Source: an uncultured Lachnospiraceae bacterium
GTDB taxonomy: Bacteria > Bacillota > Clostridia > Lachnospirales > Lachnospiraceae
Assembly (NCBI GenBank): GCA_947653315.1
Contig: CANTGP010000031.1
Span: forward strand, 1-13,687
Reading direction: 5' to 3'
Length of the DNA: 13,687 nt
Shown: piece by piece, positions 1-6,935 of the stretch
How positions within the stretch are numbered: the stretch's first letter is position 1
Layout: each line of letters starts with the position of its first letter
Notes under the pieces: generated by a model
The model's database searches: none
Seen by the model: the letters and a program-made list of their open reading frames with translations, nothing else
What the model was told of the DNA's origin: nothing
Program-made: the position numbers and the translations under genes

Positions 1-169
1 GGATGCCTCAAGGGGCAAGGATAAAAAGGGGACGGGATTGGGACTGTCGATTACAAAAGAAATTATCCATGCCCACGGGGAGCATATCAACGTGATCAGT
101 ACGGAAGGGGTCGGTTCGGAATTTATCTTTACGCTGGCAAAATCCTCCGACGGTGACGATGAAGATTAA
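1..169 (+). CDS. Sensor histidine kinase, C-terminal fragment (HATPase domain)
   Basis: This is the last 55 codons of a gene that begins before the window; it reads in frame from base 2 and stops at TAA 167-169. The peptide contains GTGLGLSI, the G2 box of the HATPase_c ATP-binding domain. This is followed by an IIHAHGEHINV segment and a GVGSEFIFTL strand, the standard end of a membrane HisKA-type sensor kinase. The last residues (SSDGDDED) form a short acidic tail. The G2 box and the following helix are typical of orthodox PhoR/ResE-like kinases, unlike the YesM-type kinase at 3833. The input signal and partner regulator lie outside the window. The gene converges on the minus-strand sigma operon. 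Confidence 0.85.
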   Translation, partial: DASRGKDKKGTGLGLSITKEIIHAHGEHINVISTEGVGSEFIFTLAKSSDGDDED

Positions 170-191
170 GGAAGATTAACTTCCGCTGTCA

Positions 192-247
192 CTGCCGGAG
201 GATTGGCATCCGCCCATTATTTTTGGCGGCGCTTATTTTTTTGTGTT
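192..247 (+). terminator. Possible terminator after the histidine kinase
   Basis: The 63-nt gap between two convergent genes holds two alternative small hairpins. One is CCGCC (210-214) pairing with GGCGG (225-229), followed after a short gap by a T-rich run at 234-242. The other is GGAT/ATCC with a GG:CC extension around 197-214, followed by CATTATTTTT. Neither stem is long, so this is a weak call; the T-rich stretch and convergent layout are the main support. Confidence 0.35.
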
Positions 248-427
248 TTTTGATTTTTGGTAATCCGCCACTGTTTTTTCGATGCTTTCCCGCGAAAGCG
301 GATATTTAAATTCCCGGATAATCCGTTCCGCCGAGTATCCCTTGTCCACCAAATGGCGGATTGCCCCGCCGTATGCGAAATCTTTGGTAAAATTGGACAG
401 TGCATCGTTAAAATAACTATTTTCCAT
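233..427 (-). CDS. Small conserved-looking protein of unknown function (64 aa)
   Basis: A 64-residue soluble, charged protein starting MENSYFNDALSNFTKDFAYG and ending in a lysine-rich tail. I do not recognise a named domain. Its middle (GGAIRHLVDKGYSAERIIRE) has the look of a small helical DNA- or protein-binding fold, but that is only an impression. The ATG at 427 is preferred because a GAAAGGG purine run lies 11 nt upstream; an earlier in-frame ATG at 451 has no such site. The start overlaps the end of the anti-sigma gene by 11 nt, so it is the third gene of the sigma operon and probably translationally coupled. Its role may relate to the sigma/anti-sigma pair, but nothing in the sequence proves this. 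Confidence 0.65.
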   Translation of the reverse strand: MENSYFNDALSNFTKDFAYGGAIRHLVDKGYSAERIIREFKYPLSRESIEKTVADYQKSKNTKK

Positions 428-1190
428 ACCTGTTTTTTCCCTTTCTGACATAAACCGCAAAATCAATGACAAACAGCAGGGCGGCGGCAACCACATTTCC
501 TAATCCGTTGGATGCGAAATTCGCCGCATAATCCCCAAAGTCTTTGTAATACCCGCAGATTACGTTCGTCTGGTAATTGCCGAAAACCGCAAATACCGCA
601 AATACCGCCAGCGCCGTCAGAACGCTGCCGTGCAGCTTTACCCGTATTGCCACGGCGGCCCATACCAGGACGGTCCAAAGCGCCGCTATCGGAAGTCCGG
701 TATCCCAAAACCAAATGCTTCCGATTCCCATCCGGTAGCGGAGCACGAGCTGAATGACTCCCAGCAGCAGGAACACACAGGCATTCAGTGACGCCAGCAT
801 TTTCAAAATCCTGTGCTTTTGTCCGTTTACCGCAACATAAACGGGAAAATAGCCGGTAATGATACCTGCCAGCACAATGTAGAACCAGGAAAGCCTTTTT
901 TCCACCGCAAGATTGACGATGAAACAGGTCAGCACGGCAATGGCTGCCGCCGCCCCCATAATCCAGTAGAAGATATTCAGTTTTGATTTTTTCAGGAATT
1001 TTTTAAATTCCGTTACTTCCGGCGCCGTTTCCACCGTTACCGGTTCCCGCATCTGTTCCAGCACCGTCCGGCATTCGCTGCAACTGCCGATATGTTCCTC
1101 AATCGACCCGTTTGACGCATCGCTGGTCATATGGTCGATGTACATGGGAAGTAAATCCCTTACCGTATCACACACTAACCGTTGTTCCAT
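417..1190 (-). CDS. Anti-sigma factor, zf-HC2 domain membrane protein
   Basis: This 257-residue protein has an N-terminal zinc-binding anti-sigma domain: Cys7, then His33-x3-Cys37-x2-Cys40, the HC2 pattern that binds ECF sigma factors. A linker (about 45-70) leads to roughly six hydrophobic segments between about residue 71 and 250 (for example IMGAAAAIAVLTCFIVNLAV). It should therefore sit in the cytoplasmic membrane, holding the sigma factor at the inner face. Its start overlaps the end of the sigma gene by 16 nt, with an AAAGGGAG ribosome site ahead of the ATG, so the two are co-translated. In this family release of the sigma factor may follow conformational change rather than proteolysis; the trigger cannot be read from sequence. 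Confidence 0.9.
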   Translation of the reverse strand: MEQRLVCDTVRDLLPMYIDHMTSDASNGSIEEHIGSCSECRTVLEQMREPVTVETAPEVTEFKKFLKKSKLNIFYWIMGAAAAIAVLTCFIVNLAVEKRLSWFYIVLAGIITGYFPVYVAVNGQKHRILKMLASLNACVFLLLGVIQLVLRYRMGIGSIWFWDTGLPIAALWTVLVWAAVAIRVKLHGSVLTALAVFAVFAVFGNYQTNVICGYYKDFGDYAANFASNGLGNVVAAALLFVIDFAVYVRKGKNRYGK

Positions 1191-1678
1191 TGTTCTCTCC
1201 CTTTCATTAATTTTTGTTTGCCCCTGTAAAAAGTGACCCTTGCCCAGTTTTCTGTTTTTCCCATAATGCTTCCGATTTCCGAAAAGCTCAGTTCCCCGGT
1301 CAGCCGCAGGTACATGACTTCCCTCGTCGCTTCGTCAAAATGGTGCAGCATCCGGAACACCTCTACCTTTTCCACGTTTAACAGGTAATCGTTTTCGATG
1401 TGTTCAAAGGACTGCGGCTCCTGCGTCATTTCGGATAAAGGGATTTCCTGCCGTTTCTGCCGTTCCAGTTCCTTATACCAAAGCCGTTTTCCGATTTGGC
1501 AAAGCCAAACCGATATCTTACATTCCCCACGGAAACCGTCAATCCGTTTCGCCGCCTGGTAAAAAGTCTCCTGCGTCAGATCTTCCGCCAAATCCGCATT
1601 ATGGGTTAAGCAGAACAGGTATTTGTAGACTGCCTTTGCGTTCTCCTCGTACATTTCCGCAACCTTCTGCTTATCCAC
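1175..1678 (-). CDS. RNA polymerase sigma factor, ECF subfamily
   Basis: A 167-residue sigma-70 family protein with only regions 2 and 4. Region 2 includes DLAEDLTQETFYQAAKRIDG, the core-binding and -10 recognition helix. Region 4 is near the C-terminus (LTGELSFSEIGSIMGKTENW), a helix-turn-helix that reads the -35 element. The GTG at 1678 is chosen as start because GGAGGTGG lies just upstream with 7-nt spacing. An in-frame ATG at 1693 would place that ribosome site inside the gene. It heads an overlapping operon with its anti-sigma factor. It probably activates its own promoter, as ECF factors commonly do. The regulon is unknown. Confidence 0.92.
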   Translation of the reverse strand: MDKQKVAEMYEENAKAVYKYLFCLTHNADLAEDLTQETFYQAAKRIDGFRGECKISVWLCQIGKRLWYKELERQKRQEIPLSEMTQEPQSFEHIENDYLLNVEKVEVFRMLHHFDEATREVMYLRLTGELSFSEIGSIMGKTENWARVTFYRGKQKLMKGREQWNNG

Positions 1679-1693
1679 TTTTCCACCTCCCAT

Positions 1694-1730
1694 AAGATAA
1701 GTACAGGAATACAGGAATTCGTTACAAAAA
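1694..1730 (-). promoter_or_regulatory. Candidate promoter of the sigma operon
   Basis: On the minus strand a TGTAAC hexamer (bases 1721-1726) lies about 45 nt before the GTG start, followed by a spacer made of two adjacent ATTCCTGT copies and then a TACTTATC stretch. TGTAAC resembles -35 elements read by several ECF sigma factors, so self-activation is plausible. A sigma-A reading (TTGTAA with TACTTA at an 18-nt spacer) is also possible and the sequence alone cannot decide. Confidence 0.35.
1703..1718. repeat. Tandem 8-nt repeat (ACAGGAAT x2)
   Basis: Two perfect head-to-tail copies of ACAGGAAT, at 1703-1710 and 1711-1718. They occupy the putative spacer between -35 and -10 of the sigma operon promoter. 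They could be a protein-binding repeat or a slippage product. Confidence 0.6.
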
Positions 1731-1747
1731 TTATGAAAGAAATTTTT

Positions 1748-2026
1748 TTAGCCCTTTCCTTCCTTCCTCTCCACAATTTTCATTTCCACGGTAGCCCCAA
1801 GACATTCCGCATAGCGCATCAGTACGTCGATGGTGGGGGTGAATTTCTTTCCTTCCACCCTCGCAATATTTGCCCGTTTCATTCCTGTGGCATCCGCAAT
1901 ATCCTGCTGTGTCATATGTTTTTGCTTCCGCAGCGCCACCAATTCGTCCACCACTTTATTGCAAACCTGTTTTCCTTTCGTCTCAACGACAATCTCCGCA
2001 TTCCCCTCACGGTAAGTATAATCCAT
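1748..2026 (-). CDS. XRE-family helix-turn-helix transcriptional regulator (small)
   Basis: A 92-residue protein with a short N-terminal beta-like section (about 1-27) followed by a Cro/CI-type HTH: LRKQKHMTQQDIADATGM contains the first helix and turn, and RANIARVEGKKFTPTIDVL holds the recognition helix and the conserved following region. Three ATGs are possible (2047, 2032, 2026). The last is best spaced from AAAGGA, whereas the ATG at 2032 overlaps the trmL stop codon as TGATG, so coupling to trmL is likely either way. The fold resembles HigA-type antitoxins, but no toxin gene is adjacent. Targets are unknown. Confidence 0.8.
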   Translation of the reverse strand: MDYTYREGNAEIVVETKGKQVCNKVVDELVALRKQKHMTQQDIADATGMKRANIARVEGKKFTPTIDVLMRYAECLGATVEMKIVERKEGKG

Positions 2027-2031
2027 TGCCA

Positions 2032-2529
2032 TCACTTCCTTTCCCATTGTAACCGGTGCAGGTTTCCTTCCAACTGCATCGATCCAAAGCCGTTTTGCCG
2101 CAGCGCTTCATACAATACCACTGCTACCGCGTTTGACAGATTTAAGGAACGGATTTCATCCAGCATCGGTATGCGGATACAGTTTTCCTCATATTCCACC
2201 AATAATTCTTCCGGTATGCCGGCGCTTTCCCTGCCGAACATAAGATAGTCGTTTTCCCCGAACGTTACGTCCGAATATATCCGTTGGGCTTTTGTCGTTG
2301 CCATCCAAATCTTTGCCCCCGGATTTTTTTCCACAAAATCCCGGAAATTTATGTAGCGTCTTACATCCAAATGTTCCCAATAATCCATGCCTGCACGTTT
2401 GATTTCCTTCTCGTTCAAACGGAAACCAAGCGGCTCGATGAGATGCAGAACGGAACCTGTCGCCACGCAGGTTCTCCCGATATTTCCCGTGTTTGCCGGA
2501 ATCTCCGGCTGGTGTAGTACAATATGCAC
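2032..2529 (-). CDS. trmL: tRNA (cytidine/uridine-34-2'-O)-methyltransferase TrmL
   Basis: A 165-residue SPOUT-class methyltransferase that 2'-O-methylates the wobble nucleotide of leucine tRNAs using S-adenosylmethionine. The N-terminus VHIVLHQPEIPANTGNIGRT is the family hallmark. The C-terminal knot carries LMFGRESAGIPEELL and IRIPMLDEIRSLNLSNAVAV, the cofactor-binding motifs. The GTG at 2529 is selected: it gives the usual TrmL start, and GGAGGG lies 7 nt upstream. The frame stays open for another 86 codons upstream, but that part has no TrmL similarity and contains the promoter. The gene ends within the initiation region of the XRE regulator. Confidence 0.93.
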   Translation of the reverse strand: MHIVLHQPEIPANTGNIGRTCVATGSVLHLIEPLGFRLNEKEIKRAGMDYWEHLDVRRYINFRDFVEKNPGAKIWMATTKAQRIYSDVTFGENDYLMFGRESAGIPEELLVEYEENCIRIPMLDEIRSLNLSNAVAVVLYEALRQNGFGSMQLEGNLHRLQWERK

Positions 2530-2629
2530 CGATTTTCCCTCCTGTAAATCCGCCGCCTTGTTCCGTACTTTTACCGCTATCTGACAAACGGTTCCGGCAT
2601 CTTGCGGAAAACATTTTCCAAACACGCTT

Positions 2630-2658
2630 AGTATAGCATGTGGCATGGAAATGCGCAA
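2630..2658 (-). promoter_or_regulatory. Promoter of trmL
   Basis: Minus-strand TTGCGC (2653-2658) and TATACT (2630-2635) are separated by exactly 17 nt, and the -10 is preceded by TGC, an extended -10 form. It lies about 100 nt upstream of the trmL GTG. This is a good sigma-A promoter and supports the short trmL start. Confidence 0.65.
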
Positions 2659-2718
2659 TACGCAGAAAGCGGGGCGGTATGTCTGCGGTAACGGTTCGGC
2701 GCACCTGTCAGAAAAAGA

Positions 2719-2770
2719 TTGACGGGAGGCAGGGGGTATGTTTAATATGTAAGAAAAGATAATATATAAT
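2719..2770 (+). promoter_or_regulatory. Candidate promoter(s) of the sugar-sensing operon
   Basis: Two overlapping options lie before the first sensory gene. One is TTGACG (2719-2724) with TTAATA (2742-2747), 17-nt spacer and a TGT extension. The other is a perfect TATAAT at 2765-2770 with only a weak upstream TTAATA. An imperfect inverted repeat, CCTGTCA (2704-2710) and TGACGGG (2720-2726), overlaps the first -35 and could be an operator. The region is shared divergently with trmL. Confidence 0.45.
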
Positions 2771-2814
2771 ACGCGATATGATGTCAAGCAGAATATTACG
2801 GGGTGGGGAGCAGG

Positions 2815-3840
2815 ATGGAAGAAGACCGGAAGAAATTTTTGTTATGTGCGGGGATTGTGCTGTTTATGGCGATTGCCACCGTGGGGAGCCTGGCGTTTTT
2901 TAAGGTGCAGACGGGGCGGATGGCGAAAGGAATGGAAAGGGAGGGATACGAAGAATACGGGAATTATTATGTGATGATTGTGAAGGACAGGGGGTCGGAA
3001 TTTTGGAAGTCCGTGTATGAAGGGGCGAGGGACGCCGGGGCGCAGTGCGATACATATGTGGAACTTTTGGGTAATAATCTTTCCGTGGCGTATACGCGGG
3101 AACAGTTGATGGAAGTGGCAATCAGTTCCCATGTGGACGGCATTATCGTGGAAGCGGACGAAAGCAGGGAGATGAAGGAGCTTATTGACCGGGCGGCAGC
3201 GGAAGGGATTCCGGTGGTGACGGTGCTGGGGGATAATACGGCAGCGGAACGCCAAAGTTTCGTAGGCGTCGGCAATTATAACCTGGGGCGGGAATACGGC
3301 AGGCAGGTCATACAGCTATGCGGAAAAAATACAAAAAACGTGCTGGTCCTGATGGGAAACGGGCAGGATACCAGCCAAAACGTGCTCTATTCCGGTATCC
3401 AGGAAACCGTGGAGAAAGAAATGCCCATGGAAGGAAAGGCGGTGCTGGACATGAAAACCGTGGACAACCAAAGCCGGTTTGCGGCGGAGGAATCCATCCG
3501 GGATATATTTATGGACAGCGGGAAACTGCCGGATATCATTATCTGCCTGGATGATTTAAGCACCAAATGCGTGTACCAGGCGGTGGTGGATTATAATCAG
3601 GTGGGGGAAGTGGATGTGATCGGCTATTACGACTCCCCGTCAACGCTGCAGGCAATTGAAAGGCAGGTGGTATATTCCACCGTTTCCATAGACACGGCCC
3701 AGATGGGGAAATATTGTGTGGCGGCTTTGGATGAATATAACGAACTCGGGAATGTGAGCGAATATTTCTCGGTGGACGTAACGGTGATTAACCACCAAAA
3801 CGTGGAAAAGTATATGGAAGGCGGTGCGGGGGATGCGTGA
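2815..3840 (+). CDS. Membrane-anchored sugar solute-binding protein (periplasmic-binding-like sensor)
   Basis: A 341-residue protein with one N-terminal hydrophobic segment (about 8-30) and no lipobox cysteine, so it is probably held by an uncleaved signal anchor with its main domain outside the cell. The rest follows the type I periplasmic-binding fold of the RbsB/XylF group: YYVMIVKDRGSEFWKSVYEG at the first strand and helix, HVDGIIVEADES, IPVVTVLGDN, VLVLMGNGQD, PDIIICLDD and VDVIGYYDSP along the two lobes. The ATG at 2815 has GGGGAG just upstream. An earlier GTG at 2803 lacks a site. It overlaps the kinase gene by 8 nt. In the XylFII-LytS-YesN system a protein in this position binds sugar and passes the signal to the kinase; I infer the same role here. 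The ligand is not known. Confidence 0.85.
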   Translation: MEEDRKKFLLCAGIVLFMAIATVGSLAFFKVQTGRMAKGMEREGYEEYGNYYVMIVKDRGSEFWKSVYEGARDAGAQCDTYVELLGNNLSVAYTREQLMEVAISSHVDGIIVEADESREMKELIDRAAAEGIPVVTVLGDNTAAERQSFVGVGNYNLGREYGRQVIQLCGKNTKNVLVLMGNGQDTSQNVLYSGIQETVEKEMPMEGKAVLDMKTVDNQSRFAAEESIRDIFMDSGKLPDIIICLDDLSTKCVYQAVVDYNQVGEVDVIGYYDSPSTLQAIERQVVYSTVSIDTAQMGKYCVAALDEYNELGNVSEYFSVDVTVINHQNVEKYMEGGAGDA

Positions 3841-5341
3841 GAAGAAAACCGTGCGGGATTTGTCCCTCCATACGAAAATAGCCCTTACCCTCGTAACTAC
3901 CAGTTTTATTATTTTTACGGTGAATCTGTTCATGTATATCAGCATTAACAGTATGGTGCGGCGGCTGGACCAAGTCTATCAGGGGAACCTGAAACTGAAC
4001 GCGCTGGAACAGGCATTGGCGGAAGTACAGAACAGCATGACGGCATACCTGAATACGAAGACCTATGATTCCATGGAGGATTATTACCGGAGCGAGCAGG
4101 ATTTCCGGGCATTGGTGGAGGAACTGGACGATACGGTGGGAAATGACGCCATGAGGGTAATGGAGCGGAACATCCGTTATATGTCGGAGCATTATTTGGA
4201 GCTGACATGGCAGACCATAGAGGCGAAGCGGGGGCGTAACGTGGAGAAATACAATGCCCGTTATGAAAGGGCAAGCGAACTGTATGACTACATTTCCACG
4301 TATATTTACAGTCTGAACAACGAACAGTTTAAGACCAATTCCTATCATTATGAGGCGCTTTCCGTGTCCTTTCAGTCCTTGGAGATGATCAGCAACGGGA
4401 TTTTGGTCTGTGTGCTTCTTTGCAATGTGGTGCTGACCATTGTTTTGACCAGGACCATTACCAATCCGTTGAAAACGCTGGCGGCAGCGGCGGACGAGGT
4501 GGCGAAGGGGAATTTCGGAATCGGGCTTTTGGAAGTGCATTCGGGGGACGAGGTCGGTGTGGTGACAAACGCGTTCAATAAAATGATTGTGAGCATCCGT
4601 GCCTATATTGAACGGATTAAGACGAGCATGGAGACGGAGCGTGCCATGAAGGAGAAGGAACTTCTGATGGAAGCCCACTTAAAAGATGCCCAACTGAAAT
4701 ACCTGCAGGCCCAGATTAATCCCCATTTTCTGTTTAACAGCCTGAACGCGGGGGCACAGCTTGCCATGATGGAGGATGCCGACAAGACATACCGGTATAT
4801 CCAGCATATGGCGGAATTTTTCCGCTATAATATGAAGAAAAACAATGAAACCGTAACGTTGGGGGAAGAAATCGAGCTGGTGGACAGCTATGTCTACATC
4901 CTGAACGTGCGTTTTTCCGGGGAAATCCATTTCCGGAAGAACATTGATGAAAGCCTGAACGGTATCCCTGTGCCGGGCATGATTTTACAGCCCATTGTGG
5001 AAAACTGTATCAATTATGGTATCCGGGGAATTGACAGGGAAGGGGAAATCATATTGTCGGTGTACGGGACCGGGGATAGCGTCTGCATCAGCATACGGGA
5101 TAACGGCATCGGCATGAGCCGGGAAAAAATCGGGAAGATACTTTCCGGCAGCTTAAAGGGGGAAGACATTTCCGGCAGTTCCAACGGAATCGGACTGGAC
5201 AACGTAATAAACCGTCTGAAACTGTTTACCGATTCCGCCGATTGCAGTGATGTGATTGACATTTTGAGCGAAGGGGAAAACAGGGGGACGGAGGTGCGGA
5301 TATACCTGCCGTTGACGGAGAAGGAGTACGAAGATGTATAG
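3833..5341 (+). CDS. YesM/LytS-type sensor histidine kinase (HAMP, His_kinase, HATPase)
   Basis: A 502-residue membrane kinase. TM1 is about residues 16-38, an extracellular region runs from about 39 to 185, TM2 is about 186-208, and a HAMP linker follows (TITNPLKTLAAAADEVAKGN). A coiled stretch leads to the His_kinase motif QINPHFLFNSLN with phospho-acceptor His298. The ATPase domain has the N box IVENCINYGI (Asn391), the D box DNGIGM (Asp423) and the G2-like NGIGLDNVINRL. The ATG at 3833 follows a purine-rich site inside the preceding gene; an in-frame GTG at 3824 is less likely. The gene overlaps both neighbours by 8 nt. It should phosphorylate the regulator encoded next, in response to the upstream binding protein or to sugar directly. 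Confidence 0.92.
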   Translation: MREKKTVRDLSLHTKIALTLVTTSFIIFTVNLFMYISINSMVRRLDQVYQGNLKLNALEQALAEVQNSMTAYLNTKTYDSMEDYYRSEQDFRALVEELDDTVGNDAMRVMERNIRYMSEHYLELTWQTIEAKRGRNVEKYNARYERASELYDYISTYIYSLNNEQFKTNSYHYEALSVSFQSLEMISNGILVCVLLCNVVLTIVLTRTITNPLKTLAAAADEVAKGNFGIGLLEVHSGDEVGVVTNAFNKMIVSIRAYIERIKTSMETERAMKEKELLMEAHLKDAQLKYLQAQINPHFLFNSLNAGAQLAMMEDADKTYRYIQHMAEFFRYNMKKNNETVTLGEEIELVDSYVYILNVRFSGEIHFRKNIDESLNGIPVPGMILQPIVENCINYGIRGIDREGEIILSVYGTGDSVCISIRDNGIGMSREKIGKILSGSLKGEDISGSSNGIGLDNVINRLKLFTDSADCSDVIDILSEGENRGTEVRIYLPLTEKEYEDV

Positions 5342-6935
5342 GATTATGCTTGCGGACGATGAAGGGATTGTGATTGATTCCCTGAAATTTGTGATTGAAA
5401 AAGAGTTTGGCGGCATGTGTGAAGTGGAATACGCCAAGACGGGACGGAATGTCATAGAACTGGCGGAGCGTTTCCGTCCCGACATAGCGGTAATGGATAT
5501 CCATATGCCGGGAATCAGCGGGATAGAGGCGATGAAAGAGATACGGAAGACGAATTCCGGGGTGGTTTTTATTGTCATGTCCGCCTATGACAAGTTCGAT
5601 TATGCCAAGGAAGCCATTAACCTCGGCGTTTTGGATTACCTGACCAAGCCGATGGACAGGGATAAGATCCTTTGGGCGCTGAAAAAAGCCATGTCCCGGA
5701 TCGATTTGGAACGGGCAAAGCGCAGCAACGACCTGTTGGTGAGGGAAAAACTGGAAACGGTGACACCGATGATTGAAAACGGCCTGATTTATAGTATTCT
5801 GTTTCAGGAGTATTTCGAGGAAGATGTGGAGAATTACCGGAGTCTGCTCGGAATCGTGGAAGACTGGGGATATATGATTACCGTGGTGGGCGGGGAAGCG
5901 CAGAAGGGCAACCATATGACCAACGCGGTAGGCGCGGGGGTGAGGCTCCAAAGCCATTATAAGGAAGTGCGGGAACTGGTCAAGGAATATTTTCCCGGTA
6001 TGGTGGGTTCGCTGATGGCAAACAAGATTCCCGTAATGGTTCCCTACGGAAAAGTCAAAATGGACTATAACGAAAGAATCGAGCTGATTGAAAAGGCGAG
6101 GGAACTGGTACGGAAAATGAAAAAGAAGATGGACATCAGTTTCCGTATCGGAATCGGTTCCGTGAAAAGCCTCCATAAGCAGTTGGAATCTTATAACGAG
6201 TCGCTTCATGCCCTGATAGACACCACGGGAAGCGTGGCGCATGCGGAAGATTTACCCCTGGCATGCGAATATGAGGATAATTACCCCATCGAAATGGAAA
6301 AGGCTTTGTTTGACGCGGTCATAAAGGGGGACATGAATAATTCCCTTTCCCATGCCAACCGTTTTTTTGACTGGATGGCAGAGCATTTCCCGGACAGCGA
6401 CATGGATATCCGGCTGAAAATACTGGAATTTGTCCTTTGGGCGGAGCACCTTGCCTATGATAACGGGGGAATGGTTTACCGGTTTAAAGGCCGCACGGAA
6501 TATCTTCCTTCGGTGATGGGGCTGGCGGATACGGAAAGCATGAAGAAATGGTTTATCAATAAAATTTCCGCTGCCTGCCGGAACGTGGCGACGAAAAAGG
6601 AGGAAAAGTCCAGCAGTACGGTGGAGAAGGCAAAGGAATACATCGCTTCCCATTACAACCGGGATATGTCGCTGGACGATGTTTCCAGGGAAGTGAATAT
6701 CAGTCCCTATTATTTCAGTAAGATTTTTAAGGAGGAAACCGGAAAGAATTTCATAGAATACCTGACACATATACGGATGGAAAAGGCGAAGGGGCTTTTG
6801 CAGGATACCGGGTATTCCATGAAGGAAATCTGTTCCATGGTGGGGTATGCGGATCCTAACTATTTCAGCCGGTCATTTAAGAAAAATGTCGGCGTGACGC
6901 CTACGGAATACAAGGAGGGGGTTTTGGGGAGATGA
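5334..6935 (+). CDS. YesN-type response regulator, REC plus AraC DNA-binding domain
   Basis: A 533-residue cytoplasmic regulator. The receiver domain (about 1-122) has the acidic pocket Asp8/Asp9, phospho-acceptor Asp55 in VMDIHMPG, Ser83 and Lys105 in YLTKPMD. A long middle region (about 125-420) of the kind common in YesN proteins has no motif I can name. The C-terminal AraC/XylS domain (about 430-528) has two helix-turn-helix units: SLDDVSREVNISPYYFSKIF, then the second ending in VGYADPNYFSRSFKKNVG. AAGGAG lies 7 nt before the ATG. It most likely activates the sugar transporter promoter upstream of chvE and perhaps its own operon. Confidence 0.92.
   Translation: MYRIMLADDEGIVIDSLKFVIEKEFGGMCEVEYAKTGRNVIELAERFRPDIAVMDIHMPGISGIEAMKEIRKTNSGVVFIVMSAYDKFDYAKEAINLGVLDYLTKPMDRDKILWALKKAMSRIDLERAKRSNDLLVREKLETVTPMIENGLIYSILFQEYFEEDVENYRSLLGIVEDWGYMITVVGGEAQKGNHMTNAVGAGVRLQSHYKEVRELVKEYFPGMVGSLMANKIPVMVPYGKVKMDYNERIELIEKARELVRKMKKKMDISFRIGIGSVKSLHKQLESYNESLHALIDTTGSVAHAEDLPLACEYEDNYPIEMEKALFDAVIKGDMNNSLSHANRFFDWMAEHFPDSDMDIRLKILEFVLWAEHLAYDNGGMVYRFKGRTEYLPSVMGLADTESMKKWFINKISAACRNVATKKEEKSSSTVEKAKEYIASHYNRDMSLDDVSREVNISPYYFSKIFKEETGKNFIEYLTHIRMEKAKGLLQDTGYSMKEICSMVGYADPNYFSRSFKKNVGVTPTEYKEGVLGR

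Noticed and set aside
1720..1747. Terminator from AAAAATT/AATTTTT pairing after the XRE gene
   Set aside because: The stem is all A-T and weak; it is probably just AT-rich promoter DNA of the sigma operon.
1748..2047. HigA-like antitoxin of a toxin-antitoxin pair
   Set aside because: The HTH protein fits in shape, but its neighbours are trmL and a sigma factor; no RelE/HigB-like toxin frame is next to it.
3788..4678. Long minus-strand open frame (296 codons) opposite the kinase gene
   Set aside because: It is rich in His, Pro and Leu, has no recognisable domain, and lies entirely over clear + strand coding sequence; the same holds for those at 5226-6242, 6860-7930 and 12287-13294.
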